Part shown: in pieces, positions 27,262-36,962 of the stretch
Numbering within the stretch: the stretch's first letter is position 1
Layout of the letters: the number at the start of each line of letters is the position of its first letter
Assembly: GCA_958296175.1 (NCBI GenBank)
Contig: OY282448.1
Location: 1,798,472 to 1,862,471 of the forward strand
Direction of reading: 5' to 3'
From: an uncultured Chloroflexota bacterium
GTDB lineage: Bacteria; Chloroflexota; UBA11872
DNA: 64,000 nucleotides
Made by a program: the position numbers and the translations under genes
Notes under the pieces: model-generated
Told to the model about the DNA's origin: nothing
What the model saw: the letters and a program-made list of their open reading frames with translations, nothing else
Databases searched by the model: none

Positions 27262-27688
27262 CGCGCAGAGTCCCCCATCCCCTACCAGGGCAGCAAGCGC
27301 CGCATCGCCCCTACGATCCTGCGGCGTCTGCCCGCGCGCATGCCCCGCCTGCACGGCGCGCGACGTGGTGTACGTGGACCCGCCCTATCAGGGCGTCTGC
27401 GCCGGACGCAACCCGCGCTACCACCCGCCGTTCGACCACGACGACTTTTGCCAGGCGTTGGCGCGGCTGAACGACGCCGGCGTCATGTTCGCCGTGTCCT
27501 ACGACGGACGCACGGGGTCGAAGGTCTACGGCCAGCCGCTGCCCCGCGGCCTGGATCTCACGCGCATCGAGGTGCGCGCGGGCCGCTCGACCCAGGCCAC
27601 GCTGCTGGGCCGCGCCGACGTGACGTACGAGTCGTTATACCTGTCCCCGCGGCTCGCCGCGGCGCAGGCCGGCCGCGCGGCGGGTTGA
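27262..27688 (+). pseudogene. Remnant of a D12-class DNA adenine methylase
   Basis: Two pieces of a Dam/D12 N6-adenine methyltransferase lie in different frames. The first, from about 27268, reads SPIPYQGSKRRIAPTILRRL, the AdoMet-binding N-terminal motif. The second, from 27362 to the stop at 27688, reads DVVYVDPPYQG (catalytic motif IV) and continues through an intact-looking C-terminus (FDHDDFCQALARLNDAGV). In functional enzymes these motifs are separated by well over 100 residues; here by about 30, with a frame change near 27350. There is also no good start codon. So an internal deletion has removed the target-recognition region. It may be the relic of a restriction or phage methylase. Confidence 0.75.
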
Positions 27689-27758
27689 CGCTTCCCAGGC
27701 TGCTGCCTAGCCTCACCACCAACCCGGCCCCGACGGACACTCACGAGGAACGCAACCG

Positions 27759-29756
<1,998 letters not shown>

Positions 29757-29780
29757 CCAGACGAAATGCCCCGCGGCCGC

Positions 29781-29786
29781 TACGAT
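29781..29786 (+). promoter_or_regulatory. Candidate -10 element upstream of cytochrome c gene
   Basis: TACGAT followed by GGG lies 67 bases before the ATG at 29854, in the 97-base gap after acs. It fits the TAnnnT-GG pattern of the window. Confidence 0.35.
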
Positions 29787-29853
29787 GGGCGCCGAGGCGT
29801 TGTGTGATGTCGTTCACCAGCGCGGCGCGGCGGCGCGCGAGGAGACGTGACGG

Positions 29854-30405
29854 ATGACCTGGGCCTTCCCCAAGCGTCGGGCATGCGGCGCGGCGGCGGC
29901 CGTCTTGCTGACGGCTCTGGCGGGCGCGCTTGCCGCCTGCGGCGAGGCCCGCCCGACAGACGTCGTCGTCGCACCCGTGCCGCCCGCGCCGGTGGCCATG
30001 ATCACGATGCCGCCCGGCCGTACACCGCCCCCCGCCACCCAGGCGCCCACGCCGCGCGTGGTGGAAGCCGTGCAGGCCGTGGCTCTGGTCACGGCCGCGC
30101 CCACGCAGGCCGCCACCGCCGCCGCCACCGAAGCCGCGCCCGCGGCCGCCACCCCAGCGGTTGCCATGGTCGGCGACGCTGCCGCGGGGCAGTCGCTCTT
30201 TACCGCCAAAGGCTGCATCGCCTGCCACGGCGTGGACCTCAGCGGCGGCATCGGGCCCAAGCTCGCGGGCCGCACGACGCAAGACCTCTCCGACGCGCGC
30301 ATTCGCGAACAGGCGATGCAAGGCGGCGACGGCATGCCGTCGTTCGAAAACAGCCTGACCGAGCCGGAGTTGATGCAGATCATTGCCTTCATCCGAAGCC
30401 AGTAG
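29854..30405 (+). CDS. Cytochrome c lipoprotein (single heme)
   Basis: Exported electron carrier of 183 residues. A signal peptide ends in a lipobox (LAGALAAC, Cys29), so it should be anchored in the outer face of the membrane. About 75 Pro/Ala/Thr-rich residues follow as a flexible linker. The class I cytochrome c domain begins near residue 105 and has CIACH (Cys121, Cys124, His125) for heme attachment and Met161 in GDGMPSF as probable distal ligand. A GAGGAGA ribosome site precedes ATG 29854. The redox partner is unknown; no oxidase or dehydrogenase genes are adjacent. Confidence 0.9.
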   Translation: MTWAFPKRRACGAAAAVLLTALAGALAACGEARPTDVVVAPVPPAPVAMITMPPGRTPPPATQAPTPRVVEAVQAVALVTAAPTQAATAAATEAAPAAATPAVAMVGDAAAGQSLFTAKGCIACHGVDLSGGIGPKLAGRTTQDLSDARIREQAMQGGDGMPSFENSLTEPELMQIIAFIRSQ

Positions 30406-30498
30406 GCCCCGGCCCCGGCGGCGCCCGACCGCCCTGCGCCGCGCCGCTGCAAGGCGGGGGGCTGAAGACGTGCCCATGCGCAGCGAGACGAGACCGGC

Positions 30499-31425
30499 GT
30501 GCACGTCGTCGTAACTGGCGGCGCTGGCTTCATCGGCGCCGCGCTCACCAACGAGCTGACGGCGCGCGGCGCGAAAACCACGGTCATCGACGACCTGTCG
30601 CACGCCTGCGTCGACCTCGTCGACCCCGCGGCAACCGTGCGCACTGCCTCCGTGGCCAGCCGCCGCGCCGTCGAGGCGGCCTTTCCCGCGCACGTGGACT
30701 GCGTCATTCACGCCGCCGCGATGACCAGCGTGGCGGCGTGCGAGCGGCTTCCCGACGAGTCCAGCGCGGTCAACGTTCTCGGCGCCAGAAACGTCATCGA
30801 AGCGTCGGTCGCCTCCGGGTGCCGCCGTCTGGTCTTTCTCTCCAGCGGCGGCGCGATTTACGGCGACCGCGTCACCCAGGCCACGGAAGCCTCCACGCCG
30901 CGCCCCCTCGGGCTGTACGGCAAGCAAAAGCTGAAGTCCGAACGCGCGATGCTGAACGCCGACCTGCCCTGCGCGATCGTCCGCCTCTCCAACGTCTACG
31001 GCCCGCCGCAAGTCCACTACGGCCAGGGCGTCGTCCCGGCGCTGATTGCGGCAACCAACGCCCGCGCGCCCTTCACGGTCAACGGAACCGGCCGCCAGAC
31101 CCGCGACTTCGTCTACGTCGACGACGCGGTAGCGGCCATTCTGGACGTGATGGACCGCGGCGCGGGGCACGTGTGGAACGTGTGCTCCGGCGCGTCGACC
31201 AGCGTGCTCGACTTGCTCCGCACCTTCGAGGCCGTCGTCGACCGCCCCGTCCCCTTCACGTTCGGCGCGTTGCATCGCTGGGACGTCGATTTCTCGAAGA
31301 TGTCCAACGCGAAAGCTAAAAATATACTTGGATGGCATCCAAACATCAGTTTGTCGACGGGATTGAAGCGCTGCATCGAGTATGCCGTACCCCCCCCCCC
31401 CCCCCCCCAAAAAAAGCGGCCATGA
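30499..31425 (+). CDS. NAD-dependent sugar-nucleotide epimerase/dehydratase
   Basis: Extended-SDR enzyme of 308 residues, GalE/UDP-glucose 4-epimerase-like. The Rossmann motif TGGAGFIG is at residues 6-13, the first DD of IDDLS follows, and the catalytic SGG...YGKQK (Tyr-x-x-x-Lys) lies near 120-144. RDFVYVDDAV and LGWHPNISL complete the family pattern. GTG 30499 is the start. The natural C-terminus is followed by a tail coded by a C19-A7 tract (VPPPPPPQKKRP), so tail length depends on tract length. DNA composition turns visibly AT-richer over the last 100 bases. Likely role: a nucleotide sugar for the surface glycan begun by the sugar transferase downstream. Confidence 0.88.
   Translation: MHVVVTGGAGFIGAALTNELTARGAKTTVIDDLSHACVDLVDPAATVRTASVASRRAVEAAFPAHVDCVIHAAAMTSVAACERLPDESSAVNVLGARNVIEASVASGCRRLVFLSSGGAIYGDRVTQATEASTPRPLGLYGKQKLKSERAMLNADLPCAIVRLSNVYGPPQVHYGQGVVPALIAATNARAPFTVNGTGRQTRDFVYVDDAVAAILDVMDRGAGHVWNVCSGASTSVLDLLRTFEAVVDRPVPFTFGALHRWDVDFSKMSNAKAKNILGWHPNISLSTGLKRCIEYAVPPPPPPQKKRP
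31390..31415 (+). repeat. Homopolymer tract C19 followed by A7
   Basis: Nineteen consecutive C then seven A at the 3' end of the epimerase gene. With 19 C the frame ends ten bases further on; with 20 C it would extend to a TAG at 31456-31458, and with 18 or 21 C to a TGA about 50 bases later. Such tracts slip during replication, and are also prone to assembly error. Confidence 0.9.
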
Positions 31426-31470
31426 AAAGCGAGCAGAAACCCATCCTGTTGTCGTAGAGCTTCATCCCGC

Positions 31471-31499
31471 TTGATATCTGAAGTTATTGGCCATATAAA
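31471..31499 (+). promoter_or_regulatory. Candidate sigma-70 promoter, TTGATA-17-TATAAA
   Basis: TTGATA at 31471 and TATAAA at 31494 are separated by 17 bases, close to consensus. It is unlike the TAnnnT-TGG elements of the rest of the window and sits in AT-rich DNA. The next gene is the sugar transferase about 280 bases downstream. Confidence 0.5.
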
Positions 31500-31574
31500 A
31501 ACAAAACAATTCTCGTCATGTTCTCTGCCGCATACCCGAGCGACCCTCGCCCCCGTGGAGACCGCTGCAAACTC

Positions 31575-31600
31575 CGTCGTTCCGGCGAACGCCGCAATCC
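31575..31600. repeat. Dispersed palindrome fragment (VVPA type)
   Basis: CGTCGTTCCGGCGAACGCCG followed by CAATCC resembles the widespread GTC(A/G)TTCC..GCG..GGAATCC palindromes of many genomes. A relative occurs at 62275-62303. Confidence 0.5.
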
Positions 31601-31776
31601 ATCTGCACCGTCACCAGGACCGACGAGCATTCGAGCGGGCCGCAGCCCGCCCCGGCAGTGATTGGCGCCGCGGTCTCGTGCGGCGGCCCGCCCGCCGCGC
31701 CGCCCGCCGCGGCGGGCACTTGACATAAGCCGCGCGAGCTGGCATCGTCCGACCATCGAGGCGCTGTCCAGGGAGT

Positions 31777-32472
31777 GTGCGCGCGGCAATGGCCCGGCGG
31801 ACGTTCGACGTCGTTGCGGCGGGCGTGCTGCTGCTGCTCGCCTCGCCGATCATGCTGGCGGCGACGCTGGTGATTCTGGTGGTCAGCCCAGGCCCGGCCT
31901 TCCATCGCGCCACGCGCATCGGGTTGCACGGGCGGCCGTTCGACATCCTCAAGCTGCGCTCCATGCGCGTGTATCCCAACGGCTCGGGCAGCGTGCTGAC
32001 CGCCAGAAACGACCCGCGGCTGATCCCCCTGGGCGGCTGGCTCAGGCTCTTCAAGATCGACGAGCTGCCGCAGCTCTTCAACGTGCTCAAAGGCGACATG
32101 TCCATCGTCGGCCCCCGCCCGCGCGACCCGTTCATCGTCAACGGCCGCTACACGCTGCTCCACCGCGAGACGCTGCGCGTGCGCCCCGGCCTCACCAGCC
32201 CCGGCAGCCTCTTCTACATGCGCTACGGCGAAGGCATGCTGGACGCCAGCAAGATCGACGACCTGGAACAGGTGTATTTACGCCACATCCTGCCGGTCAA
32301 GCTGGCCATCGATCTCATCTACATCCGCGAAGCTACGGTGTGGTCGGACGTGAAGACGATTCTGATGACGTTCGTCATGCTGTTCCGGCTGCGCAGGCAC
32401 GGACGCCGCCCGGTGGATCTGTACGGCTCCTACGGATTCGTCCATCCCGTCATCGGCGCGTCTGCACGCTAA
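31777..32472 (+). CDS. Undecaprenyl-phosphate sugar-1-phosphate transferase
   Basis: Bacterial sugar transferase (WcaJ/RfbP catalytic-domain type, 231 residues) that starts a surface glycan by moving a sugar-1-phosphate to the lipid carrier. One hydrophobic N-terminal segment (VVAAGVLLLLASPIMLAATL) is followed by the conserved KLRSM motif near residue 66, LFKIDELPQLFNVLKGDMS near 90-108 and IVGPRPRDPF, with the basic and acidic catalytic residues of the family. It is the short form without the multi-TM N-terminal half. GTG 31777 directly follows AGGGA; ATG 31789 four codons on is equally possible. It may act with the upstream epimerase. Confidence 0.92.
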   Translation: MRAAMARRTFDVVAAGVLLLLASPIMLAATLVILVVSPGPAFHRATRIGLHGRPFDILKLRSMRVYPNGSGSVLTARNDPRLIPLGGWLRLFKIDELPQLFNVLKGDMSIVGPRPRDPFIVNGRYTLLHRETLRVRPGLTSPGSLFYMRYGEGMLDASKIDDLEQVYLRHILPVKLAIDLIYIREATVWSDVKTILMTFVMLFRLRRHGRRPVDLYGSYGFVHPVIGASAR

Positions 32473-32538
32473 GCCAGCACGCGCGCCGGCCACACCCGCC
32501 GCGCCTCGCCGTCCGTGGACGGCCGTCCACAAACGTCC

Positions 32539-34041
32539 TCACCCGCCCTGCACACCTTCGGCTACCCTCCGCGGCGGGCGCGCCGCCCGCCACTCCGACA
32601 GCGCTACGGTTACCAGCAGCGACGGAACGAACAGCAGCAACGACATCACCAGGAACACGTCCAGCATCAGCAGCGCCCAGCGCGGGTTGTTCGCCGCGAG
32701 TTCCCACAGCGCCTGGAGTTTGCTGAGCGTCAGCCCCTGGTGCGTGTAGGCGGTGATCTCGATGCTCTGGTCCGGCCAGGCGGGCTCGCCGTTGACCCAG
32801 AGGTTCCGGCGCGGCGGAGGAGTTCTGCGCGTTGCGCCAATCTGCATGAAGGAGCCAGGTTCCACGTCGGCCACGAGCTGCACGGCCAGCGTCCGCCCCG
32901 CGCTCGGCGCCAGCGGCCGCGCCAGGTCGAGGGTCTTGCGGTGCAGGTAATCCGCGGCTGCCACCAGAATGCGCCCCTCGCGCAGCACGGGGCCGAACGT
33001 TCCCGCGTCCACCTCCATCACCCGCCAGAGCAGGGCGCCCAAGCGATCCTGCGGGCCGCGGACGATGGCCTGCACCTCGACTTCCGCCACGGGGGCGGTG
33101 GTCGCGTCGAGTTCCTGCGTGACGGACTCGCCGTCGGCCAGGGTGATCTGAAACGTGCCTTCGGGCCAGTAGGCGCGCGCGTCCACCTGCGGCGCGCGGA
33201 ACAGCAGCGCAACCGCCAGGCCGCCAAGCACGGCCACCGCGGCCACCGACCCGCCCAGGAGCGCCTGCACGCGGCGAGGCGGCAAGCGCCGCCCCGGCCC
33301 CGGCCACAACGCCAGCGCCGCCCCCAATCCCAGCAGCGCCGCCGCCGCCAGCTCCAGGGATTCTTCGAACACCCCCCCCAGCGTCGGGGCCGGAATGGCG
33401 TACAGCCGCGGAAAGACGAACACCTCGCGCACCACGATCGACGCCCACATGCCCAGGCCCAGCAGCAACGGCGCGCGCACCTTCCACGCGCGGTGACTCC
33501 GCCAGACGGCCAGCGCCAGCACGGGTATGGCCACCCCCAGCGTTGGAATCCTCAAGATGGTGTCGAACTCGGTGTCGATCCACCTGCGAATGAGGGCGTC
33601 CAGCCCGCCCTTGAACTCCACCAGCTCTTCCAGCGCCACCAGCGCCGCCGCCGCCGCCAGGACGACCCAGCTGATCACGACCGTCCAGCCGGCCGCGCGC
33701 AGCCGGCGTTCGACCGCGCTGCCCAGCAACAGCAGCGCCGCCCCGAACAGCATGCCGGCCGAAAACCAATTGGCCGTGCTGCCCTCCACCTCCGGGTTCA
33801 GACCTTTGGGAATCATGTCGGGCGCCAGCAGCTGCGGAAACGCCAGGCTCACCAGCTGCGGCGCTACGATGCCGACCCACCAAAACGCCGCCATGCTCAG
33901 CAGCAGCGTGCGGTACACCCAGTCGCCGCCCACCTGCGCCGGCGCGGGGGGAACGCTGACGCGGCGGCCATTCCCGGCGGCGGCCGCGCGCGGCGGTTCT
34001 GTCTCGCCCCTCGCGGGCGAACGCTGGCGGCGGCGGATCAC
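32539..34041 (-). CDS. Polytopic membrane protein of unknown function
   Basis: A 500-residue protein I do not recognise. Hydrophobic segments lie near residues 45-68, 93-112, 118-140, 163-182, 193-212, 228-247 and 258-281, followed by an exported or cytoplasmic beta-rich region of about 170 residues (FQITLADGESVTQELDA onwards) and one last membrane segment near 456-483 (LLMLDVFLVMSLLLFVPSLL). So the layout is seven TM, soluble domain, one TM. It is alone on the minus strand between the sugar transferase and a regulator. The soluble domain mentions no catalytic motif; a glycan or lipid-related role is only a guess from the neighbours. Start GTG 34041. Confidence 0.7.
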   Translation of the reverse strand: MIRRRQRSPARGETEPPRAAAAGNGRRVSVPPAPAQVGGDWVYRTLLLSMAAFWWVGIVAPQLVSLAFPQLLAPDMIPKGLNPEVEGSTANWFSAGMLFGAALLLLGSAVERRLRAAGWTVVISWVVLAAAAALVALEELVEFKGGLDALIRRWIDTEFDTILRIPTLGVAIPVLALAVWRSHRAWKVRAPLLLGLGMWASIVVREVFVFPRLYAIPAPTLGGVFEESLELAAAALLGLGAALALWPGPGRRLPPRRVQALLGGSVAAVAVLGGLAVALLFRAPQVDARAYWPEGTFQITLADGESVTQELDATTAPVAEVEVQAIVRGPQDRLGALLWRVMEVDAGTFGPVLREGRILVAAADYLHRKTLDLARPLAPSAGRTLAVQLVADVEPGSFMQIGATRRTPPPRRNLWVNGEPAWPDQSIEITAYTHQGLTLSKLQALWELAANNPRWALLMLDVFLVMSLLLFVPSLLVTVALSEWRAARPPRRVAEGVQGG

Positions 34042-34071
34042 GTCTCCCGGCTGAGCGAGTCGAGCCGTGCA

Positions 34072-34077
34072 AGCCTA
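34072..34077 (-). promoter_or_regulatory. Candidate -10 element upstream of the membrane protein
   Basis: TAGGCT followed by TGC on the minus strand, 31 bases before GTG 34041; an overlapping TATAGG is the alternative hexamer. It matches the local TAnnCTTG pattern. Confidence 0.35.
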
Positions 34078-34092
34078 TACCCTCGCCCTCTC

Positions 34093-34158
34093 GCCGCGCC
34101 GCCGATCCCGGCCGCGCCGCCGATCCCGTCTGCGCGCGGCCGATCCCGTCTGCGCGCC
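34093..34158. repeat. Short tandem repeat around GCCGATCCCG
   Basis: Three copies of GCCGATCCCG with similar flanks (GCGCGCC or TCTGCGCGC) at intervals of 18 and 20 bases lie between two divergently transcribed genes. The last two units share TCTGCGCGC. Confidence 0.7.
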
Positions 34159-34304
34159 GTTGGCCAGCGCCGCGCCGGCGGCGCTGGCGCCTCCCCGCGC
34201 CCCCTGCCGCAGTGCGCGGTCCGGCCGCGTATCGCACCATTGGGCGCGCCGACGAAACGCCGGCCGCGGCGCGTTGGCGCCCGCGGCCTGGAGGGACGAC
34301 GACC

Positions 34305-35024
34305 ATGACGAGCAGCTGCGCGCCGCGCGCCGTGCTGCTGATCGAGGACGACGCGCGCTACGTGCGCATGCTCGGTCCGGCCCTGCGGCGCGCCGGGTAC
34401 CGCCCGCTGTGGGCCGGCGGCGCCGCGTGCGGCCTGCAGGCGGCCGCCGCGTCCAGCCCCGCCGCCGTCGTGCTTAAGCTCGACCCGCCAGACGCGCCGG
34501 GCCTGCACGCGCTGGAACGTATCCAGGCCGTCACCACCGCGCCTCTGATCGTGACCGCCGCCGCGGACGACCCCTCGGACGGCTACGTGCGCGCTCTGGA
34601 GGCCGGCGCCGACGACTACCTGCTGAAACCGTTCGCTCCCGCCGCCATGCTCGCGCGGCTGCGGTCGGTCTGGAGCTATGCGGCGGCGGAACCGCCGCCC
34701 GAGGGCGGCGTTATCGTCTGCGGCGATCTGCGCCTGGACGCCGCCGCCCGCACGGTCACGGTCGACGGGCGCGCGATCGACCTCAGCGCCGCCGAGTTTC
34801 GCCTGCTGGCCTACCTGGCGTCGCGCGCCGGGCGCGTGGTCACGCCGCGCGAACTGCTGCGCGGCGTCTGGGGCGCCGACTACGCCGCCGACGCGCACCT
34901 CGCGCGCGTCTACGTGCACCGCGCGCGCCAAAAAATCGAGCGCGCCCCCGCCGATCCCCGCCGCCTGGTCACCCGCCCTGGCACGGGCTACACCTTGCGC
35001 GGCGTCCGCGCCGCCGCTCCCTGA
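34305..35024 (+). CDS. OmpR/PhoB-type response regulator lacking the phospho-acceptor Asp
   Basis: A 239-residue two-domain regulator. The receiver domain has the acidic pair IEDD (Asp15, Asp16), the conserved Thr in LIVTAAAD and the Lys in YLLKPF, but the phosphorylation site reads VVLKLDPPD where family members have VVLDLxLPD: Lys58 replaces Asp. The C-terminal winged-helix domain is intact (FRLLAYLASRAGRVVTPREL, VYVHRARQKIE, TGYTLRGV). It should bind DNA but is probably controlled by something other than Asp phosphorylation. No histidine kinase is nearby. A good GGAGGGA site lies eight bases before ATG 34305. Confidence 0.9.
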   Translation: MTSSCAPRAVLLIEDDARYVRMLGPALRRAGYRPLWAGGAACGLQAAAASSPAAVVLKLDPPDAPGLHALERIQAVTTAPLIVTAAADDPSDGYVRALEAGADDYLLKPFAPAAMLARLRSVWSYAAAEPPPEGGVIVCGDLRLDAAARTVTVDGRAIDLSAAEFRLLAYLASRAGRVVTPRELLRGVWGADYAADAHLARVYVHRARQKIERAPADPRRLVTRPGTGYTLRGVRAAAP

Positions 35025-35070
35025 ACGCACGCGCCCGGTCCCTCGCCCTGCCCGCAGCCGCGGCAACAAT

Positions 35071-35115
35071 CCGCCAGTCCCGCCAGTCCGGTCAGTCCCG
35101 CCAGTCCCGCCAGTG
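35071..35115. repeat. Nine-base tandem repeat, five units
   Basis: Five consecutive units of CCGCCAGTC (third unit CGGTCAGTC, last CCGCCAGTG) lie in the gap between the regulator and the amidohydrolase, about 50 bases before a candidate promoter. Confidence 0.85.
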
Positions 35116-35164
35116 GCGCCTGGGGCGGACTCCGCCTCCCCGCGCCAACCCCGCCCCGCTGGGA

Positions 35165-35170
35165 TACCAT
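35165..35170 (+). promoter_or_regulatory. Candidate -10 element upstream of the amidohydrolase
   Basis: TACCAT followed by CGGG, 33 bases before ATG 35204; fits the TAnnnT element of the window. Confidence 0.35.
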
Positions 35171-35203
35171 CGGGATGCGCTGAGCGCCGCCTCGGAGTCG
35201 AGC

Positions 35204-36313
35204 ATGGGCGCCGTTGACACCCGCCCCCGGCCGGCCGGCCAGACCGTCCGCAGCCGCAAGGTTGCGCCCTATCTGGTGGACTGCGATTGCCACCACCTCT
35301 GGCACAAGATCGACGAGATCTTTCCCTACCTGCCGCGGCAGTACGTGCAAGAGATCAAAGACTTCGGCTCGATGTTCCCCCTGGGCGGCTGGACCAACAT
35401 GCCCAATTCCCACGGCTACCGCATCGACCACGACGTGGACGAAACCACCGACTTCGCCGAATTCACGATTCGCGAGCACCTGGACCCCTACGGCTTCGAC
35501 GCCGCGATTCTGACCGGCCAGATGGTCTATCCGGTCGTGGGTATGACCAACCTGGACTACGCCGCGGCCATCTGCCGCGCGCACAACGACTGGACCCTGG
35601 AGCACTGGGCCGCCAAGGACGAGCGCTTTCGCGTGGTGCTGGCCGTCGGACCCAACGATCCCGTGCAGGCCGTGGCGGAGATCGAGCGGCTCGGCGATCA
35701 TCCGGCCGTCGTTGGCGTCATGCTGCCCGCCGGCGGGCGGCACCCCTACGGCAACCGCGTCTACCACCCGATCTACGCGGCCGCCGAGCAGCACGGCCTG
35801 ACCATCATGACCCACTTCGGCGGCGAGGGCCGCGGCCAAACCAACCCGCCCACGGCGGCCGGCTTTCCGACCTACTACCTGGAAATGCGCATGGCGCGCC
35901 CCCAGATCGCTCAGGCCCACGCGGTCAGCCTGATTTGCGAAGGCGTCTTCGAAAAGTTCCCCGGGCTCACCTGGGTGTTCGTCGAAGTCGACACCTGGTG
36001 GATTCCCGGCATGCTCGACCACTTCGACGCCGACTGGAAGGCCGTGCGCGATTACACCCCCTGGGTGCGCCGGCTGCCCAGCGAGTACTTCCGCAGCCAC
36101 ATTCGCGTGGGTACCCAGCCCATGGAACAGCCCCGCTCGCGCGAGCACCTGCTGAGCTTTCTGGAGCACGCGCACGCCGACGAGGTGCTGGTGTACGCCA
36201 GCGACTTCCCCCACTGGGACTGGGACGCGCCCACCTCGGTGGCGCCAGACTTCCCGGCCTCCATGCGCAACCGCATCTTCGGCGAAACCGCGCGCGAGGC
36301 GTTCCATCTGTAA
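35204..36313 (+). CDS. Amidohydrolase-2 family metal hydrolase/decarboxylase
   Basis: A 369-residue TIM-barrel protein of the amidohydrolase-2 (ACMSD-like) family. The metal-site N-terminal motif appears as DCDCHHLWHK near residue 26; further on are VGVMLPAGG, IMTHFGGEG with a metal His, VEVDTWWIPGMLDHFD, and the C-terminal YASDFPHWDWDAP with the conserved Asp near 323. Members hydrolyse or decarboxylate aromatic and carboxylic compounds, but the substrate cannot be read here. The Rieske gene 107 bases downstream suggests a role in aromatic or ring-compound turnover. Cytoplasmic; no signal peptide. Confidence 0.9.
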   Translation: MGAVDTRPRPAGQTVRSRKVAPYLVDCDCHHLWHKIDEIFPYLPRQYVQEIKDFGSMFPLGGWTNMPNSHGYRIDHDVDETTDFAEFTIREHLDPYGFDAAILTGQMVYPVVGMTNLDYAAAICRAHNDWTLEHWAAKDERFRVVLAVGPNDPVQAVAEIERLGDHPAVVGVMLPAGGRHPYGNRVYHPIYAAAEQHGLTIMTHFGGEGRGQTNPPTAAGFPTYYLEMRMARPQIAQAHAVSLICEGVFEKFPGLTWVFVEVDTWWIPGMLDHFDADWKAVRDYTPWVRRLPSEYFRSHIRVGTQPMEQPRSREHLLSFLEHAHADEVLVYASDFPHWDWDAPTSVAPDFPASMRNRIFGETAREAFHL

Positions 36314-36420
36314 CCGCCGCCCCGGCCGGCGTGTGCTGCCGGCCGGAGGCCGCCGCTCGTGCTGCTGCTGACGCGGACCGCGCACCCCGTCCCGCCGCCC
36401 GCACCTCGGCGCCGACGCCC

Positions 36421-36822
36421 GTGACGCGCGCGGGGCAGCGCGAAGTCGTGGTCTGTGCGCTTGCCGACCTGCCGCCGGGCGAACGCCGCGAAGCCGAAGG
36501 CGCGGCTGGCCACGGCGTGACGGTCTTCAACGTGGGCGGCGAGCTGCACGCGCTGCTCAACCACTGCCCGCACCGCGGCGGCCCGCTCTGCCGCGGCCGC
36601 GTCGGCCCCCTCGCCCGCTCCACCCGCGTCGGCTTCTGGACCTTCGAGCGCGAAGGCGAAATCCTGCGCTGCCCCTACCACAACTGGGAGTTCGACCTGA
36701 AAACCGGCCGCGCGCTCTACGACGACCGCCTGCGCGCGCGCCGCTACCCGGTCACGGTGCGCGGCGGCCAGGTCACAATCCACCTGTCCCGCCCAAACCG
36801 CCGCTTCCCCGCCCCCAAATAA
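36421..36822 (+). CDS. Rieske [2Fe-2S] ferredoxin-like protein
   Basis: A stand-alone Rieske domain of 133 residues. The cluster ligands are Cys49 and His51 in NHCPHRGGPLC and Cys84 and His87 in LRCPYHNWEFD. The 32-residue spacing between the two boxes is longer than in most dioxygenase ferredoxins because of an inserted loop (RVGPLARSTRVGFWTFERE). It has no signal peptide or membrane anchor, so it is probably a soluble electron carrier or the fused partner of an oxygenase encoded elsewhere. GTG 36421 is the first start in frame after the amidohydrolase. Expressed probably with that gene. Confidence 0.88.
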   Translation: MTRAGQREVVVCALADLPPGERREAEGAAGHGVTVFNVGGELHALLNHCPHRGGPLCRGRVGPLARSTRVGFWTFEREGEILRCPYHNWEFDLKTGRALYDDRLRARRYPVTVRGGQVTIHLSRPNRRFPAPK

Positions 36823-36962
36823 TCCCGCCGCCCGCTTCCCCCTCCCGTCCGGCGTCTTCGCCCCGCGTGTGCGAACCCAACGGAAACGTCCGCGCCGTTG
36901 TGTGAAGAAGCCGTCCGAATCCCCCCGCCTCCCCGTGCGATGATCGAGGAATTGGACCGACC

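Larger units (their letters stand above)
31426..31776. other. Gene-free, partly AT-rich stretch
   Basis: About 350 bases with no convincing coding sequence. The first ~100 bases are AT-richer than their surroundings and contain a good sigma-70-type promoter (31471-31499). A fragment of the VVPA/WIPA-type dispersed palindrome lies at 31575-31600. The remainder returns to high GC. Confidence 0.6.

Noticed and set aside
35071..35115. Nine-base tandem repeat as a regulator binding array
   Set aside because: It is a multiple of three in a Pro/Ala/Ser-coding style and unlike any known iteron. Nothing beyond tandem duplication can be claimed.
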